NCBI GenBank assembly: GCA_964017145.1
Contig: OZ024852.1
Coordinates: 2,419,945-2,483,944, forward strand
DNA from: Agrocybe praecox
Taxonomy: Eukaryota > Basidiomycota > Agaricomycetes > Agaricales > Agrocybaceae
DNA: 64,000 nt
Direction of reading: 5' to 3'
The notes under the pieces are model-generated. The model was given only the letters and a program-made list of their open reading frames with translations. It had not been told where the DNA came from and did no database searches. A program made the position numbers and the translations under genes. Shown piece by piece: positions 47,063 through 57,682 of the stretch (the first letter of the stretch is position 1; every line of letters begins with the position of its first letter).

Positions 47063-48659
47063 CTAATGAACAAAAGGGATAGAGTTAGCCCACGGAATGT
47101 TCGCCAGCGCTCCTGGAGGTGCATGACGAAGTTCGACAAAAGCTAGGGTGAGGAGGATCACGCGTGAGGAAATGTATAGAGGAACGGTGATAGTTCTTAG
47201 AATTTCAAATGCATAGCTGGCGATGTCATAGACCCTTCTTGAAAGTCTACCATACTCAGATGAGAAAGAAGCAAGGAAATAAGCACGATCAAAGAAAAAA
47301 TATAAGGTCCATACAAAAGGGGTCGCAGCAATTATAAGTGACAAGCTTCTCCACAGGATTGAGGCCGTATGCGAGGAAAAATATATCATGCTGGACCATC
47401 CGGCACAATGGATGGCCCCGAAAAGAGAAGCTGTAAAGGAGGTTGTGCATACGATTTGACGCTTTGCAAGAAACGACCGAAGTCCGACAGAATAGAAAGT
47501 TGGGACTTTGGTGATTGGACTTCGCTGATTGTCAATCGGGTCATAGAAATCGACGTAGCCATTACTGGTTATTTCATCCAATCGGTCCCATATACGTTGG
47601 AACATTGACAGGACATTTTTTAGGTTCATAAGATGGGCTCGTCCTTCGGGATATGTGTTAGTGAAGATCAATTGTGGACAATTTTAATACTTACCTTCAC
47701 CCTTGTCCTGATAATCCTGAACAGAAGTATTGGTCAAGGTGCCCGGCGCTGGATCAGAGACGGCGATAAGGATTGGAATCTCTGCATTGAAGGGTTTATT
47801 CCACCACAAAAAACACATGACTAAGCTCAGAATCGCGAGGGCGCCTGTCACCAGCTCGAGCTCAGTCAGTACTAGATTTCCGTCCAAGAAATGAGCCAGG
47901 CATAGTACAATAAACCAGTCGGCTTTACTGTGGTCGTTTATACGTGCTTTGGTTATGTCTCAAAGATCAATGTTTCCCGCTGTCTAGACTGTTAAGAGTT
48001 TTGTCCATCCAAGAATACTTTTTCGCCTCCCGTTCTCGTGCAAAACAAAGCCCCCCATCTGGAGAAAAAACCCATGTGTTTTGGTCCATCTAAATTTATC
48101 TTCCGCAATACGGAGAGCGGTCGCACGATCCCCGGCTGCCAAAGAATCAATTAGAAATCCCATGTAGTCTTCGTCAATAGTTTCTATTTGATGATTTGAG
48201 TAATGTGTATAGGTTCTCTCTTTGATGGCTGCCGCTGTGCGCTGTAAGGCTAAGGCTAAGGTAAGGTCAAAAAACAACGACATATATATATATATTTCAC
48301 TCACCTGAAAACACCCTTTCCATCCTCCGAGCCCCATTCCACTGCCGCATAGCCCAATAAATAATCAACTCTGGCGTGATAATCGCCCACAACATCAATT
48401 CGATTCGTCGCAATATTTTCTTCGGAGAAGAATCTTGAGGATCAGGCAGGTTGGGATGAACAGTGACCCATGACGCCGCGAGAATTGTAGCAAGACATGA
48501 CCAAATGATTTCGACGCGCTTACGAGGAGACAGATCGGGTATATCCGTATCTCTGACAAACAATAAAGGGGATTCGTTGGAGTGGATAGATGAGGCCATA
48601 GGGGTAGCAATCCCATGACTATACGCCGAAAGGAAGTAAGGGATAAGCAGTAGAATCAT
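47063..48659 (-). pseudogene. Agaric multispanning membrane protein, decayed
   Basis: Belongs to a large family of agaricomycete transmembrane proteins without known function. Recognisable parts in order: LSPRKRVEIIWSCLATILAA, IITPELIIYWAMRQWNGARR, KTHGFFLQMGGFVL, ADWFIVLCLAHFLDG, LTELELVTGALAIL with FLWWNKPFN, FYSVGLRSFL, SLFGAIHCAGW, RSLSLIIAATPFVW and the end VILLTLAFVELRHAPPGALA. Between WTKLLTV and AGNIDL, and again before DITKARINDHSKADW, the homologous frame has stops (about 47,985 and 47,965). I see no splice pair that would remove both and keep frame. Hence probably a pseudogene; a sequence error at two sites is less likely. Confidence 0.65.
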
Positions 48660-49529
48660 GGATCCTCCAATACTGAGTAGAAGAAACGAGTCGAGTGATG
48701 TTCAGCAAAGTATGCCCCTTCCACCCGTCAATCAGTTATAAACATGTTGAGGCATGTTTACTTGGACCTGTAACAGCTCTGTCTATGACAGTTTGCAAAC
48801 TGACAGTGTCGATAGACAGACCTGACGATCTGGGTTTAAATCCCGACGCCCGTTGCATACCGGATGGGTCCGGGGACGTCATGTGTATCGAACTCACCCT
48901 AAAGTCATTACAAAAGCCCTTTGCGATACTTAATAACAATTTCCGTGTCTCCTTCCATAATGTTCTCGCTTGGGACCTCGAGAACTTTCAATCGAATCAA
49001 AAGCAAGGCTCGAAAACTTCCAAAGCACACTGAGGACAAATTCATGAACATTGAGACTCGAGGCGACACAATCGGTGCAACGGCTAACGTCTCAAATTTA
49101 TAGGCATAATGAGTAGTATATTTGGCCCGCAATCGTCTTCGTTTCAGTGGTGAGTGTGACAAACTTTGTGCCGGACGTCTTCGAAATTGAAGTTCAACAA
49201 AAGATTCAGAACTGATGCTGTCAATTCTATAGAAAGCAGGATGGAGACCATGATTTACATAAGATATGACTGCAGCCAACACACCGAAATGTCTATCGTC
49301 TCTTGTGTCGATGGTGCACCTCATGAACCAGCGTAGCATTATAGATCATCTTCCCCAGGCATGCTGTTTATATACAGCACGGTAGCCTTCGTTTCCGATA
49401 AGGTCCTCGAGAATTTATTGAAACGGGCACAATCTTTCCCATAGCGAACCCCGGGATTTTCAAAAATAGGCTAACCATACCGCAGATTGTTCAAAAATAC
49501 ACTGCCATTCCAGCGTTCCCCTTATCAGG
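48660..49529. other. Intergenic, nothing firmly recognised
   Basis: A minus-strand open frame of 143 codons (48,908-49,339) starts MLRWFMRCTIDTRDDRHFGV but has no motif I recognise and no clear partner exon. The tRNA-like phrase near 48,830-48,850 lacks pairing arms. Confidence 0.35.
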
Positions 49530-49657
49530 TCCATGCAGTGCACTCCCTTCCTTTCACATCTGGAAAATGTGGCATATATATGTTTGCTGTTGATCTGGTT
49601 TTCTTCCATTTCTTTCACTGCTCAGGACGACTAGTACCGATAATCTGGTTTTGAACA

Positions 49658-51789
49658 ATGGGGATCCTTCGCCTCCTCTCCTCTCTCTCTCTCGGCTTGT
49701 CCTTCGTGCTTGCTACGCCAGTTATCGACCTAATCCCAGAGCCTGCACCTATTCTCAAGCGGTTCACTTCAAGGGCCAACCCAGATGTTAATCTTCGCTT
49801 CGTTTCGGACTCTGGCGTCTGCGAAACCACCCCTGGCGTGCACCAAATGTCGGGATATATTGATGTAGGAACTAATATGTCTATGGTATGCTCTTTTCTT
49901 TCTTTGGTTCAATAGAATAGATTTAAGAGAGCACTACTTTTTTTCAGTGGTTCTGGTTTTTTGAAGCCCGCAATTCCCCGGAAACTGCGCCGTTCACCCT
50001 TTGGCTTAACGGTGGTCCCGGCTGTTCCTCGATGATTGGCCTGTTCCAGGAAAATGGCCCTTGTCAAGTTAACTCTGACGGTGCAACCACCGTACTCAAT
50101 CCCTTCAGGTTCGCATGCCATTATCTGGCACTAATACAAAGTGTACGGTATATTTACCTTGATTATCCTCAAGCTGGAACAATCTCAGCAACAGTAAGTA
50201 AATCTACCACTGTGTATATATGCGCTGGAAAATTAATAAGTTGATAGTGATATATATCGACCAACCCATTGGAACTGGGTTCTCATTCGGGACCGATCCC
50301 GTCAATAGTACTATCACCGCTTCTCCCTTCGTTTGGCAAGCTTTCCAAATATTGTTTGAAAGCCAGGAGTTTGCGAAATACCAATCCAGAGAGTAAGCTT
50401 TGGATCTACCTTCTTTCGTTGGCTGGAATGAAAATAGTTAAAATCATATTTTTGTTCACTCCCGAGTAGGTTTATCCTGGCTACAGAGAGCTACGGCGGT
50501 CATTACGGTCCTGCCATGGTAACGTTCTTCGACCAGCAGAACGCCCTAATCAATGCGGGTAAATTACAAGGAGAGTTGGTAACTGTTAGCGCCCTCATGA
50601 TCAATAAGTTCGTATTCACGTCTTTATTCGATCATTGATTTTATCTCTCGACTGTCGTATTGATTGGATATTCTTTACAGCGGGTGGTACGATCCCCTCA
50701 TCCAAAACCTTGCTTATCTCCAATTCGCGACGAATGCGCCTGGTTATGGCCAACTGCAATCCAACAGCGTTTTGCAGAAAATGAACACCTCCTTTTTCGC
50801 TCCTGGAGGCTGCAAAGAACAGGAAGAAGCATGCTACGCTGCAGGAACAGGTTCCAATTCTGACACAATATGTCGCAAAGCAGACAATTTCTGTGTACGT
50901 CCATCATGACGTCCTACTCGTTGTTTATTCTTTTATCAATCAGTTACCGTAGGTGGAAAATCTCTTTGTCCCAGCTGTAGGAAACAGAGACTCTGACGAC
51001 CTTCGACAAACATCTCCTGCGTCTTTCCCTCCTGAATTTTATCTCAAATTTTTAGGGAACGCTGCGATCAAGACGAAGATCGGCGCTGAGAGCACGTATA
51101 AGGAGTGCACGAATACGCCGGGTTTTTCCAACACGGGTGATGTAGGTGTTTCTTCTTCTTTTACTACTTATAGGAGATGAGACGGATGTCTGACGCGTTT
51201 CACGGCAGGATGCGAGGACCCTGCTCCCTCAGCTGGCTGCGTTGGTTGATTCAGGGCTTAGGACTCTCCTTTGGGTGCGTTAACAGCTGGCTCCAGTATC
51301 TAGTATCATGCTAAACCTATGCACAGGCCGGGGATGCAGATATCAAGTAAGTCTTGCTCCAAGTCGTGTTTTTTTCCCCCCAATGTTCTAACATCTCGAT
51401 CCAATAGCTGCAACTGGCTAGGTGGCCACGCTTCAGCTCTTGCCATGAATTGGACCGGTGCAGCCCAACTTGCCGAAACACCTTTCACGAACATGACCAT
51501 CAACGGAACCTCCGTCGCAGCTATTCAGAACGTGAAGAATTTCTCATTCGCGTATGTTTATTTAATATCACTCGCAATTTTTCCTTCTGTCGTTTTGTGC
51601 TAACAATACCCCTTTGCGGTCCTTTAGACGTGTTTTCCTGGCAGGTCACGAAGTGGTACGTTGACACCCTCGATTTCTTGCGCAGTTATTGAATTAAAAT
51701 TATGTTTCCTGCAGCCTGCCTTCCAACCAGTGGCTGCCCTCGAGATTTTCAGACAAATCATCAACGGAGACCAACTGCACTCGGTCTGA
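49658..51789 (+). CDS. Secreted serine carboxypeptidase (S10), copy b
   Basis: Plus-strand duplicate of the gene at 28,429-30,565, apparently intact. Signal peptide [19 protein letters not shown]. Oxyanion and substrate region [20 protein letters not shown], then [23 protein letters not shown], where two introns flank a 20-base exon. Catalytic Ser in [11 protein letters not shown]; catalytic Asp in [19 protein letters not shown]; catalytic His in [18 protein letters not shown]. It ends [11 protein letters not shown], stop 51787-51789. Several N-glycosylation sequons (NSTI, NMTI, NFS) fit secretion. About ten introns. Promoter homology with copy a begins near 49,530, with a TATA-like CATATATATG at about 49,573. 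Likely releases C-terminal residues from proteins at acidic pH outside the cell. Confidence 0.88.
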
Positions 51790-51899
51790 AGCCCAAAATA
51801 GTAGAGACAAATAAAACCTAAATAAATCATCGATAACGAACCTGTTAAACCCTTAATTTGGCTGTCTTGTTGAGAATGTAGTCTCAATAAATGTGATAT

Positions 51900-52436
51900 A
51901 AAATTTCGGCGAAGAATATATTGGCACGGGTGTAGATAAACGACAATGTTCCATATGTCCGTGATCGAGGCCAGAAGAAACAAGCGTACTCGGAGGTCGT
52001 ACTCCGTTATAAGTTGTGCCAACTGATAGTTTGCTGAACGACGACCTGAGAAGAAGCCAAGGTGCCTCAGACGCTTATAGCAGGAGTCGTAATGACCTTC
52101 ACCCACATGTACTATGAAGAATCCAAGGCCTTCAACAGCGGTGTGTAGGGTGTTTGTGGGGTCGGCATATACGTGATTATAATCCTGGAATATCTTCGAT
52201 GGTATTTTTTTATCCCTCTTCCTCTTCTGGTATAGATATCTTTTTATGCCATACCTTCCAAGGAAACCGTCTCGATACCGCTCGTGATTTGTTCTAACTC
52301 AACGTCTCCCCATTTTCTGGCAGGTATCTCGTCAAAACACAGGTGTAGGCTCCATATAACGCACAGAAGCTAATTTGTGCGTTGTTCCAGAGTTTCCACC
52401 GGGATATTCGAGGTGAATGGATCAAGCAGGATACGC
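51900..52436 (-). pseudogene. Unknown gene, 3' part only, copy b
   Basis: Minus-strand homologue of the 3' two thirds of the gene at 56,658-57,425: ILLDPFTSNIPVETLEQRTN, ELLCVIWSLHLCFDE, HVGEGHYDSCYKRLRHLGFF and SGRRSANYQLAQLITEYDLR. It is cut at about 52,436, where homology stops, so the N-terminal half is missing, and the stop used in copy c is lost. Tail-to-tail with carboxypeptidase b, as in copy a. Confidence 0.6.
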
Positions 52437-53015
52437 GAGCGTACACTGCCTGTTGATTGGATTGCAGGAAGTGCTGGAGTGCTAGTGAGTATGGGTTTTG
52501 TGAGGATGATGGGAGGGGGAGAGATAGATGAAGGCATCGTCCCACCTTCGTGCGCTGTCTCCTCACGGACCTTTGGAGTCCCACACTGTCTCAACATCGT
52601 TGATTCGTGCGTATAGGCATACCCTCTGGGGTGGCAGGTAAAGATTTATAATTAGCGAGGGTTCCATTCCTGAGCAAACAACAAACGGGCTGGGCGGCAT
52701 CGACGCATGTTGATGCCGAATAGTTACAAAACGTTCCACCAAAAAAAAAGAAAGAAAAAAAGATAGACGAATAACAACCTATTGGATTGCTCACAAAGAC
52801 GTAGGCAGGCAAAGTTAAAATACAATTGAAATGGCCAAATTCGAATCTTCCATTTGCTTCCATGCTTCAAAATACTACTCTTCGTATCCCTCAAAATTTA
52901 ACGTGACCGGTTCGGGGGGTTTATAACTGGAGAAAACCATAAGGTCCTGGAGCTGCCCAAAATATATTTTGCGGCTTTGTTATGTACCGATGATGCCAAT
53001 AATGATGAAACTGGT
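52437..53015. other. Intergenic, nothing recognised
   Basis: Includes an A/T-rich run (AAAAAAAAAGAAAGAAAAAA near 52,740) and no supported gene. Confidence 0.45.
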
Positions 53016-53129
53016 TCTGTTCGATTAAACAAACGCCTTTCGAATAGAAATCCGTTTAAACAGCCAAGACTCTTAAACGGGTGTTTAAACGGATTTCTAT
53101 TCGAAAGGCGTTTGTTTAATCGAAACAGA
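53016..53129. repeat. Long palindrome 1 upstream of the sesquiterpene synthase
   Basis: Left arm 53,016-53,062 and right arm 53,082-53,129 are reverse complements over 47 bases with a single one-base bulge (TCTGTTCGATT versus TCTGTTTCGATT), around a 19-base loop. The arms contain TTTAAAC and TTCGAA sub-palindromes. Near-identity of the arms implies a recent origin or selection. Confidence 0.9.
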
Positions 53130-53216
53130 GTGGGTTACGGAATAATGTTGGTTATTTATAGAAGGTGTAGAAATATCGTGACTAAACACAGAAAACAAAA
53201 ATGGTATGTCAGAACT

Positions 53217-53275
53217 TTCTTATATAGAAAAGCTCTATTCGGCTTCAAACCGAATAGAGCTCTCCTATATAAGAA
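53217..53275. repeat. Palindrome 2, overlapping the terpene synthase TATA region
   Basis: 26-bp stem with two mismatches: TTCTTATATAGAAAAGCTCT / AGAGCTCTCCTATATAAGAA, 7-base loop CTTCAAA. The right arm carries TATATAA about 60 bp before the ATG at 53,328, the expected place for the promoter, and the left arm carries its mirror image. Confidence 0.88.
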
Positions 53276-53327
53276 TGTCGTGTTCAATAACTCTTTCTCA
53301 ACCCCCCAACATACCGTCTATTCTCTC

Positions 53328-54591
53328 ATGGCCCAGTCCAATGTTCTGCAGTATCGCGTCCCCAACGTTCTAGCCAAATTTCGGTGGCCTGCTTCTCGAA
53401 ACCAACACTACGAACAAGTAAAAACTGAGACCTTCAAATGGATGTCAAGGTACCCAGATATCTTCAATCAGAAGATTCTTAAGCCCATTGCTGAGCAGAA
53501 CATGCGTACGTCAGTACTTACAGAGGAATATATGCTTTGATACTAATGTTATCTACGCCGTATGTAGCTCTCCTCACAGCCGAAGTAGTCCCAGCTGACA
53601 GGGATAAAGGTATTCACTCAATTTTCAAAATCATACCACACCGCCTACATTTTTTGATGATTAATTTTCATCTGGCAGACATCCTCCGCGCTGGTAGCGA
53701 TCAAATGATTTTATTTGCGGTGTATGATGACCTTAGCGACGACAATGACGTCGAACTAGCACACAAAATGCATATCGCCATGATAGACGCATTTAAGCAT
53801 CCAGAAAAAAAGCGCCCTGATGATGAACACGTAATAGGTCGATTGTCACAAGAGTAGGGTTTTAAACCTCCTTTGTTTTTAATTAATGTTGACCCCACTA
53901 CATAGTCTCATGCTTCTGATTAAGGAATGGATTCAACCGAATTCCCCAGCTCTTGCACGCTTTATTCAGACAATGGATGACTACAGCTCCGCCGTCACCA
54001 ATGAATGTGGTGATAGGGTCTCTCAAGCTTATATGAAATTCGATGACTACCTGGTCGCACGTCGTGAGACGATCGGTGTCCGAGCGTGCTTCGCTTTGTA
54101 TGACGCAAAGTTAGACATTCCAGACATGGTTTATAACCACCCCAGCTTCAAACGCCTGAACAATATTGGCATTGATATTATCACAATCTCTAATGTAAGT
54201 TATCCTAACATATTCTGTGTACGTGCTAGCGCTTACCAAACATTGTAAGGATATATTTTCTTATGCAAAAGAATACCTACGCTTTGATGGCTCCGTATTC
54301 CACAATTCCATCCCAATTGTCATTCAGGAGAAGAACCTTGACATACAGGAGGCAATCGATTTTCTAGAGCGCTATATGCTAGGGCTTGTTGAGCAGTTTA
54401 TGGATTGCGTTGACAACCTTCCATCATGGGGCCCAGAAATGGACTCCACAGTAAAAGCCTCAGTAGACACTGTTGCGCAGTGGATACGCGGAAATAATGA
54501 TTGGTCGCGTAATACTGTCCGATACTTTGGCAGTCAGGCTGCCAAGGTTCGTGAAACGAGGATCATGACGATCAATACCTCCGAGGAGTAA
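53328..54591 (+). CDS. Sesquiterpene synthase (basidiomycete terpene cyclase)
   Basis: Class I terpene cyclase that ionises farnesyl diphosphate and cyclises it; it acts alone in the cytosol. Five exons: 53328-53505, 53568-53609, 53679-53853, 53906-54194 and 54250-54591. Phases are consistent, giving about 341 residues, the normal length. Metal-binding DDxxD motif in ILFAVYDDLSDD; NSE triad formed across the last intron, SN|DIFSYAKEY (N-D-x-x-S-x-x-x-E); C-terminal WSRNTVRYF supplies the usual R-Y pair. All catalytic residues are present. Start is the ATG of MAQSNVLQYRVPNVLAKFRW. An acceptor at 53,905 (catag) rather than the nearer AAG keeps the frame. No P450 or other tailoring gene lies within this window, so the product cannot be guessed. 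Two palindromes precede it. Confidence 0.9.
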
Positions 54592-55808
54592 GCTATATAT
54601 ATCTACTTAGGACACCCATGCAATTATCGTGGTAATCTAATTGTATATATATACATCAATGATACCTTATCTTTTTTGCTGGTACGTGAATTGTTATTAG
54701 ACGCCCAGTTCGTCGGCAATATCCGTTTTGTTCGCACGGTGTCTGGCTGGGAAGAGAGACGAGTCACCGGTCACCGGTCATCGACCGTCGGTGACCCTTA
54801 TATGTATCCATATAAATGTGATTTCTAGTCAGATATCATCATGATCTTGACACACTGGCACCGTATGTGTGGATGCTAGTATTCTAGAGGCCTGCGAAAC
54901 GTCTAAGGCCGGTAATTTATGTCTTCACTAGTTTCTACGACTACAAACAGTAGCGATCTATCCAAGAGGTAAGCTTAATGCGAGTCCATCAGGCACAGTC
55001 TCTAAGAGAAGTGGCATCTCCTGCCAGTGGTGTTAAATCGTTAATGTCGATACTAGTTAAAGCTTTTAATTGATCAGTAAGCCTTCCTATAGGCAAAAAA
55101 GAGACAGAAACTCGTTGAAGGATCCCTGGCAGAGAAGCGGATCAGGGGTAAGTTCGACCAGAGAAATAAAAATATGGGGATAAGGATAAGTTGAACAAGG
55201 GGAGTATAGTAAAGCGGGAATCGCCGGTTTGATGTACGCGGTCACGCCGACGCGCCCTTGCAAGCTCAGCTCACACTTGTTCATGAATAGCTACGTGTAT
55301 GATACTTTTCATAACCGCTCGAACTCAGTTGCTCGACCTGATCTAACATCTTTATTGCCACTGAATCCCCACAGATAACAACACCGGGTAAGAAACGTTT
55401 TGGAGGGACAAAACGTTCCAAATCCTACAGCGGCGGTTTAAATTTTGTGGGTTACTGGGTGCTAAACATCGGGCGTCGACCGGTGTTCTACTAGTACTTT
55501 CTCTCAACGAACATCTTTTAAAATATGCCGGTAATGTTGAATTTTACTCGCTTGGTTGGTAATCGAGCGCCGTAAATTGCTTGGCTTACCCGGCTTATCG
55601 TTCACATAAAAACCATTTTATCATATATACTACATATTTTCGTATGTAAATTCCTCGTTCGTTTGCCACGAATGATACCGACCCCCGTTTATTTCAATAG
55701 GTAAGTGGTATTCTGGTCAACCCTTTGACGTGGATTGACGGGAGTTTAATTTGTTCTCAGACTCAGAATCTTGCTATCTTTTATTTATTTTTCTTTCCTC
55801 CTTTTCTT
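54592..55808. other. Intergenic, nothing recognised
   Basis: No gene supported. Contains a short inverted/tandem phrase AGTCACCGGTCACCGGTCAT near 54,764 and AT-rich DNA. Confidence 0.45.
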
Positions 55809-56418
55809 CTTTCAAACACTTGTGTGGCAAGTAGAAGACATATGTCGACGAGTTCAAACAGACAAATACAAAAAATATACGTACATCCGAGAAATTTTAC
55901 ATAGAGGAGGGGATTTCATATGGCCAACCAGCACACCTGCAGAGAAGGGGCAAAACCGTCGAATCCCAACAGCAGTTGAAATATTCTCCCAAAAGTCAGA
56001 AACAAGAACGCCTAAGACGAACGCCAAAACAACTTTGGATCTACCCAATGCTGAACAACAGCCACAATACCCTCCCCCTTAATGTCCTTCCTCCATTTGG
56101 TATCGAATGACTTGAAAACCTTGTGGGATTTATACGCAATCTCCAGCCCCGTGAGGCCGTCGATGCTCTTCGCGTTGTGTTCTCGCCAGTATCCTTTCAA
56201 GCCTTTCTCAGGGAGGGGAGGGAGGACCTGACCGTCTTTGACTTCGGTTGAAGGGTTGGATTCGTCGAAGCAGCTTGCGGCTTTGATGTCTTGGGACTCT
56301 TTCTGGGCTGCCATATCGTGTAATTTCATGCGGTCACATTTAAATTCGAAGAATGGGATCGAATATCCACATGACTAAGGTGGGTGATTAAAATCTGCGC
56401 CGATACGTACATAGGTGG
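55809..56418 (-). pseudogene. Copied 3' end of the PPOX-like gene
   Basis: Homologous to 45,217-45,930. It encodes MKLHDMAAQKESQDIKAASC, VLPPLPEKGLKGYWREHNAK and KSIDGLTGLEIAYKSHKV, then a frameshift around HWVDPKLFWRSS; the membrane-helix exon is displaced (VVLAFVLGVLVSDFWENIST in another frame) and a few codons (DDER) are missing. All upstream exons with the flavin-binding barrel are absent. It ends exactly where carboxypeptidase-derived sequence begins. Confidence 0.75.
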
Positions 56419-56520
56419 GATGAATTAACGTCATGTTTTCTGCAGCCTGCCTTCCAACCAGTGGCCGCCCTCGAGATTTTCAGACAAATCATCAACGGAG
56501 ACCAACTACACTCCGTCTGA
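56419..56520 (+). pseudogene. Copied last exon of serine carboxypeptidase
   Basis: After an intron end (TGTTTTCTGCAG), 56,446-56,520 encodes [20 protein letters not shown] and stop TGA at 56,518-520, the final exon of the S10 genes. No other exon is present. Confidence 0.8.
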
Positions 56521-56657
56521 AGCCCAAAATAGTCAAGACAGATAAAACCTAAATAAACCCTTAATTTGGCTGTCTTGTTGAGAATGTAATCTCAGTAAAT
56601 GTGATATAAATCTTCGGCGAAGAATATATTGACATGGGCGTAGATAATGACAATGTT

Positions 56658-57425
56658 CTACTTGTCCGTGATCGAGGCCAGAAGAAACAAGCGTACTCGA
56701 AGGTCGTACTCTGTTATAAGTTGTGCCAACTGATAGTTTGCTGAACGACGACCTGAGAAGAAGTCAAGGTGCCTCAGACGCTTATAGCAGGAGTCGTAAT
56801 GACCTTCACCCACATGTACTATGAAGAATCCAAGGCCTTCAACAGCGGTGTGTAGGGTGTTTGCAGTGGGGTCGGCATATACGTGATTATGATCCTGGAA
56901 TATCTTCTGTGGTATCCTTTTATCCCTCTTCCTCTTCTGGCATAGACATCTTTTTTATGCCATACCTTCCAAGGAAACCGTCTCGATACCGCTCGTGATT
57001 TGTTCTAACTCAACGTCTCCCCATTTTCTGGCAGGTATCTCGTCAAAACACAGGTGTAGGCTCCATATAACGCACAATAGCTCATTTGTGCGTTGTTCCA
57101 GAGTTTCAGCCGGGATATTCGAGGTGAATGGATCAAGCAGGATACGCGCTCCAGCATGGTCTTTCACTTGACCGTCTGGGGTTACAAGATTCTCGATACT
57201 GTTCTTGCTGAGAAACCGGAGGGGTGACATGTGGTCAAGGATACTGTCCGTGGTTCGCTTGTGAAGGTAGCAGCGACAGCCATTTGGCGACATTCTAGTT
57301 GTCCCTTCGTCGGCTTCCTGCCAGAATGTGCAAAGTTCTTGCAGTTTTGCTTTGCCAAAAGCTCGCATTTCTTGAGTTAGTCGCATGTTAAGTCGATGAG
57401 GATTAGTATTATTCCTTCCTGCCAT
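56658..57425 (-). CDS. Unknown gene divergent from the F-box gene, best copy (c)
   Basis: Longest and cleanest of several copies. Exon 1: MAGRNNTNPHRLNMRLTQEM, RAFGKAKLQELCTFWQEADE, HKRTTDSILDHMSPLRFLSK, ILLDPFTSNIPAETLEQRTN, LLCVIWSLHLCFDEIPARKW, ending near SGIETVSLEG. A second coding block reads DHNHVYADPTANTLHTAVEG, LGFFIVHVGEGHYDSCYKRL and SGRRSANYQLAQLITEYDLR, ending ASITDK at 56658. An intron of 60-85 bp must join them; GAGACG|gtttcc to ttccag|GATCAT keeps frame, but the exact site is uncertain. About 225 residues, no signal peptide. It shares a 257-bp divergent promoter with F-box copy D. Function unknown; I recognise no family. Confidence 0.5.
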
Positions 57426-57682
57426 GATATTCGGTGGGGCCGTAGAAGTTTAATGGACTAGAAGTTGACAGAGATATAAGAGCTCTGGGGCTCTCTGAGG
57501 GTTGTCTTTCCAAGCCGAATTATTCCGCTTGCGGAGATTGAACGTTTCGTCCAATATATATCTGCGCGGTGTTTCAACAAAATATCTCCGCCTCTGAAGC
57601 GGGTCGCCGTCAAGTTGTTTTTGTTATAACAGGTTATAGTGACCACATACCGTGAGAGGCTGATCGTCTCACTTGGTTGAAA

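Noticed and set aside
48760..48860. tRNA-like phrase CTGGGTTTAAATCCCGA
   Set aside because: T arm pairs only in part and no D or anticodon stem fits upstream.
52977..53540. 187-codon open frame running through both palindromes into terpene synthase exon 1
   Set aside because: The upstream part is palindromic DNA that happens to be open; the synthase family starts at MAQSN.. and a TATA box sits inside this frame.
53328..54591. A terpene biosynthetic gene cluster around the sesquiterpene synthase
   Set aside because: Neighbours are duplicated fragments and a carboxypeptidase; no P450, transferase, transporter or regulator is nearby. The oxidases at 0.3-5 kb are too far to claim.
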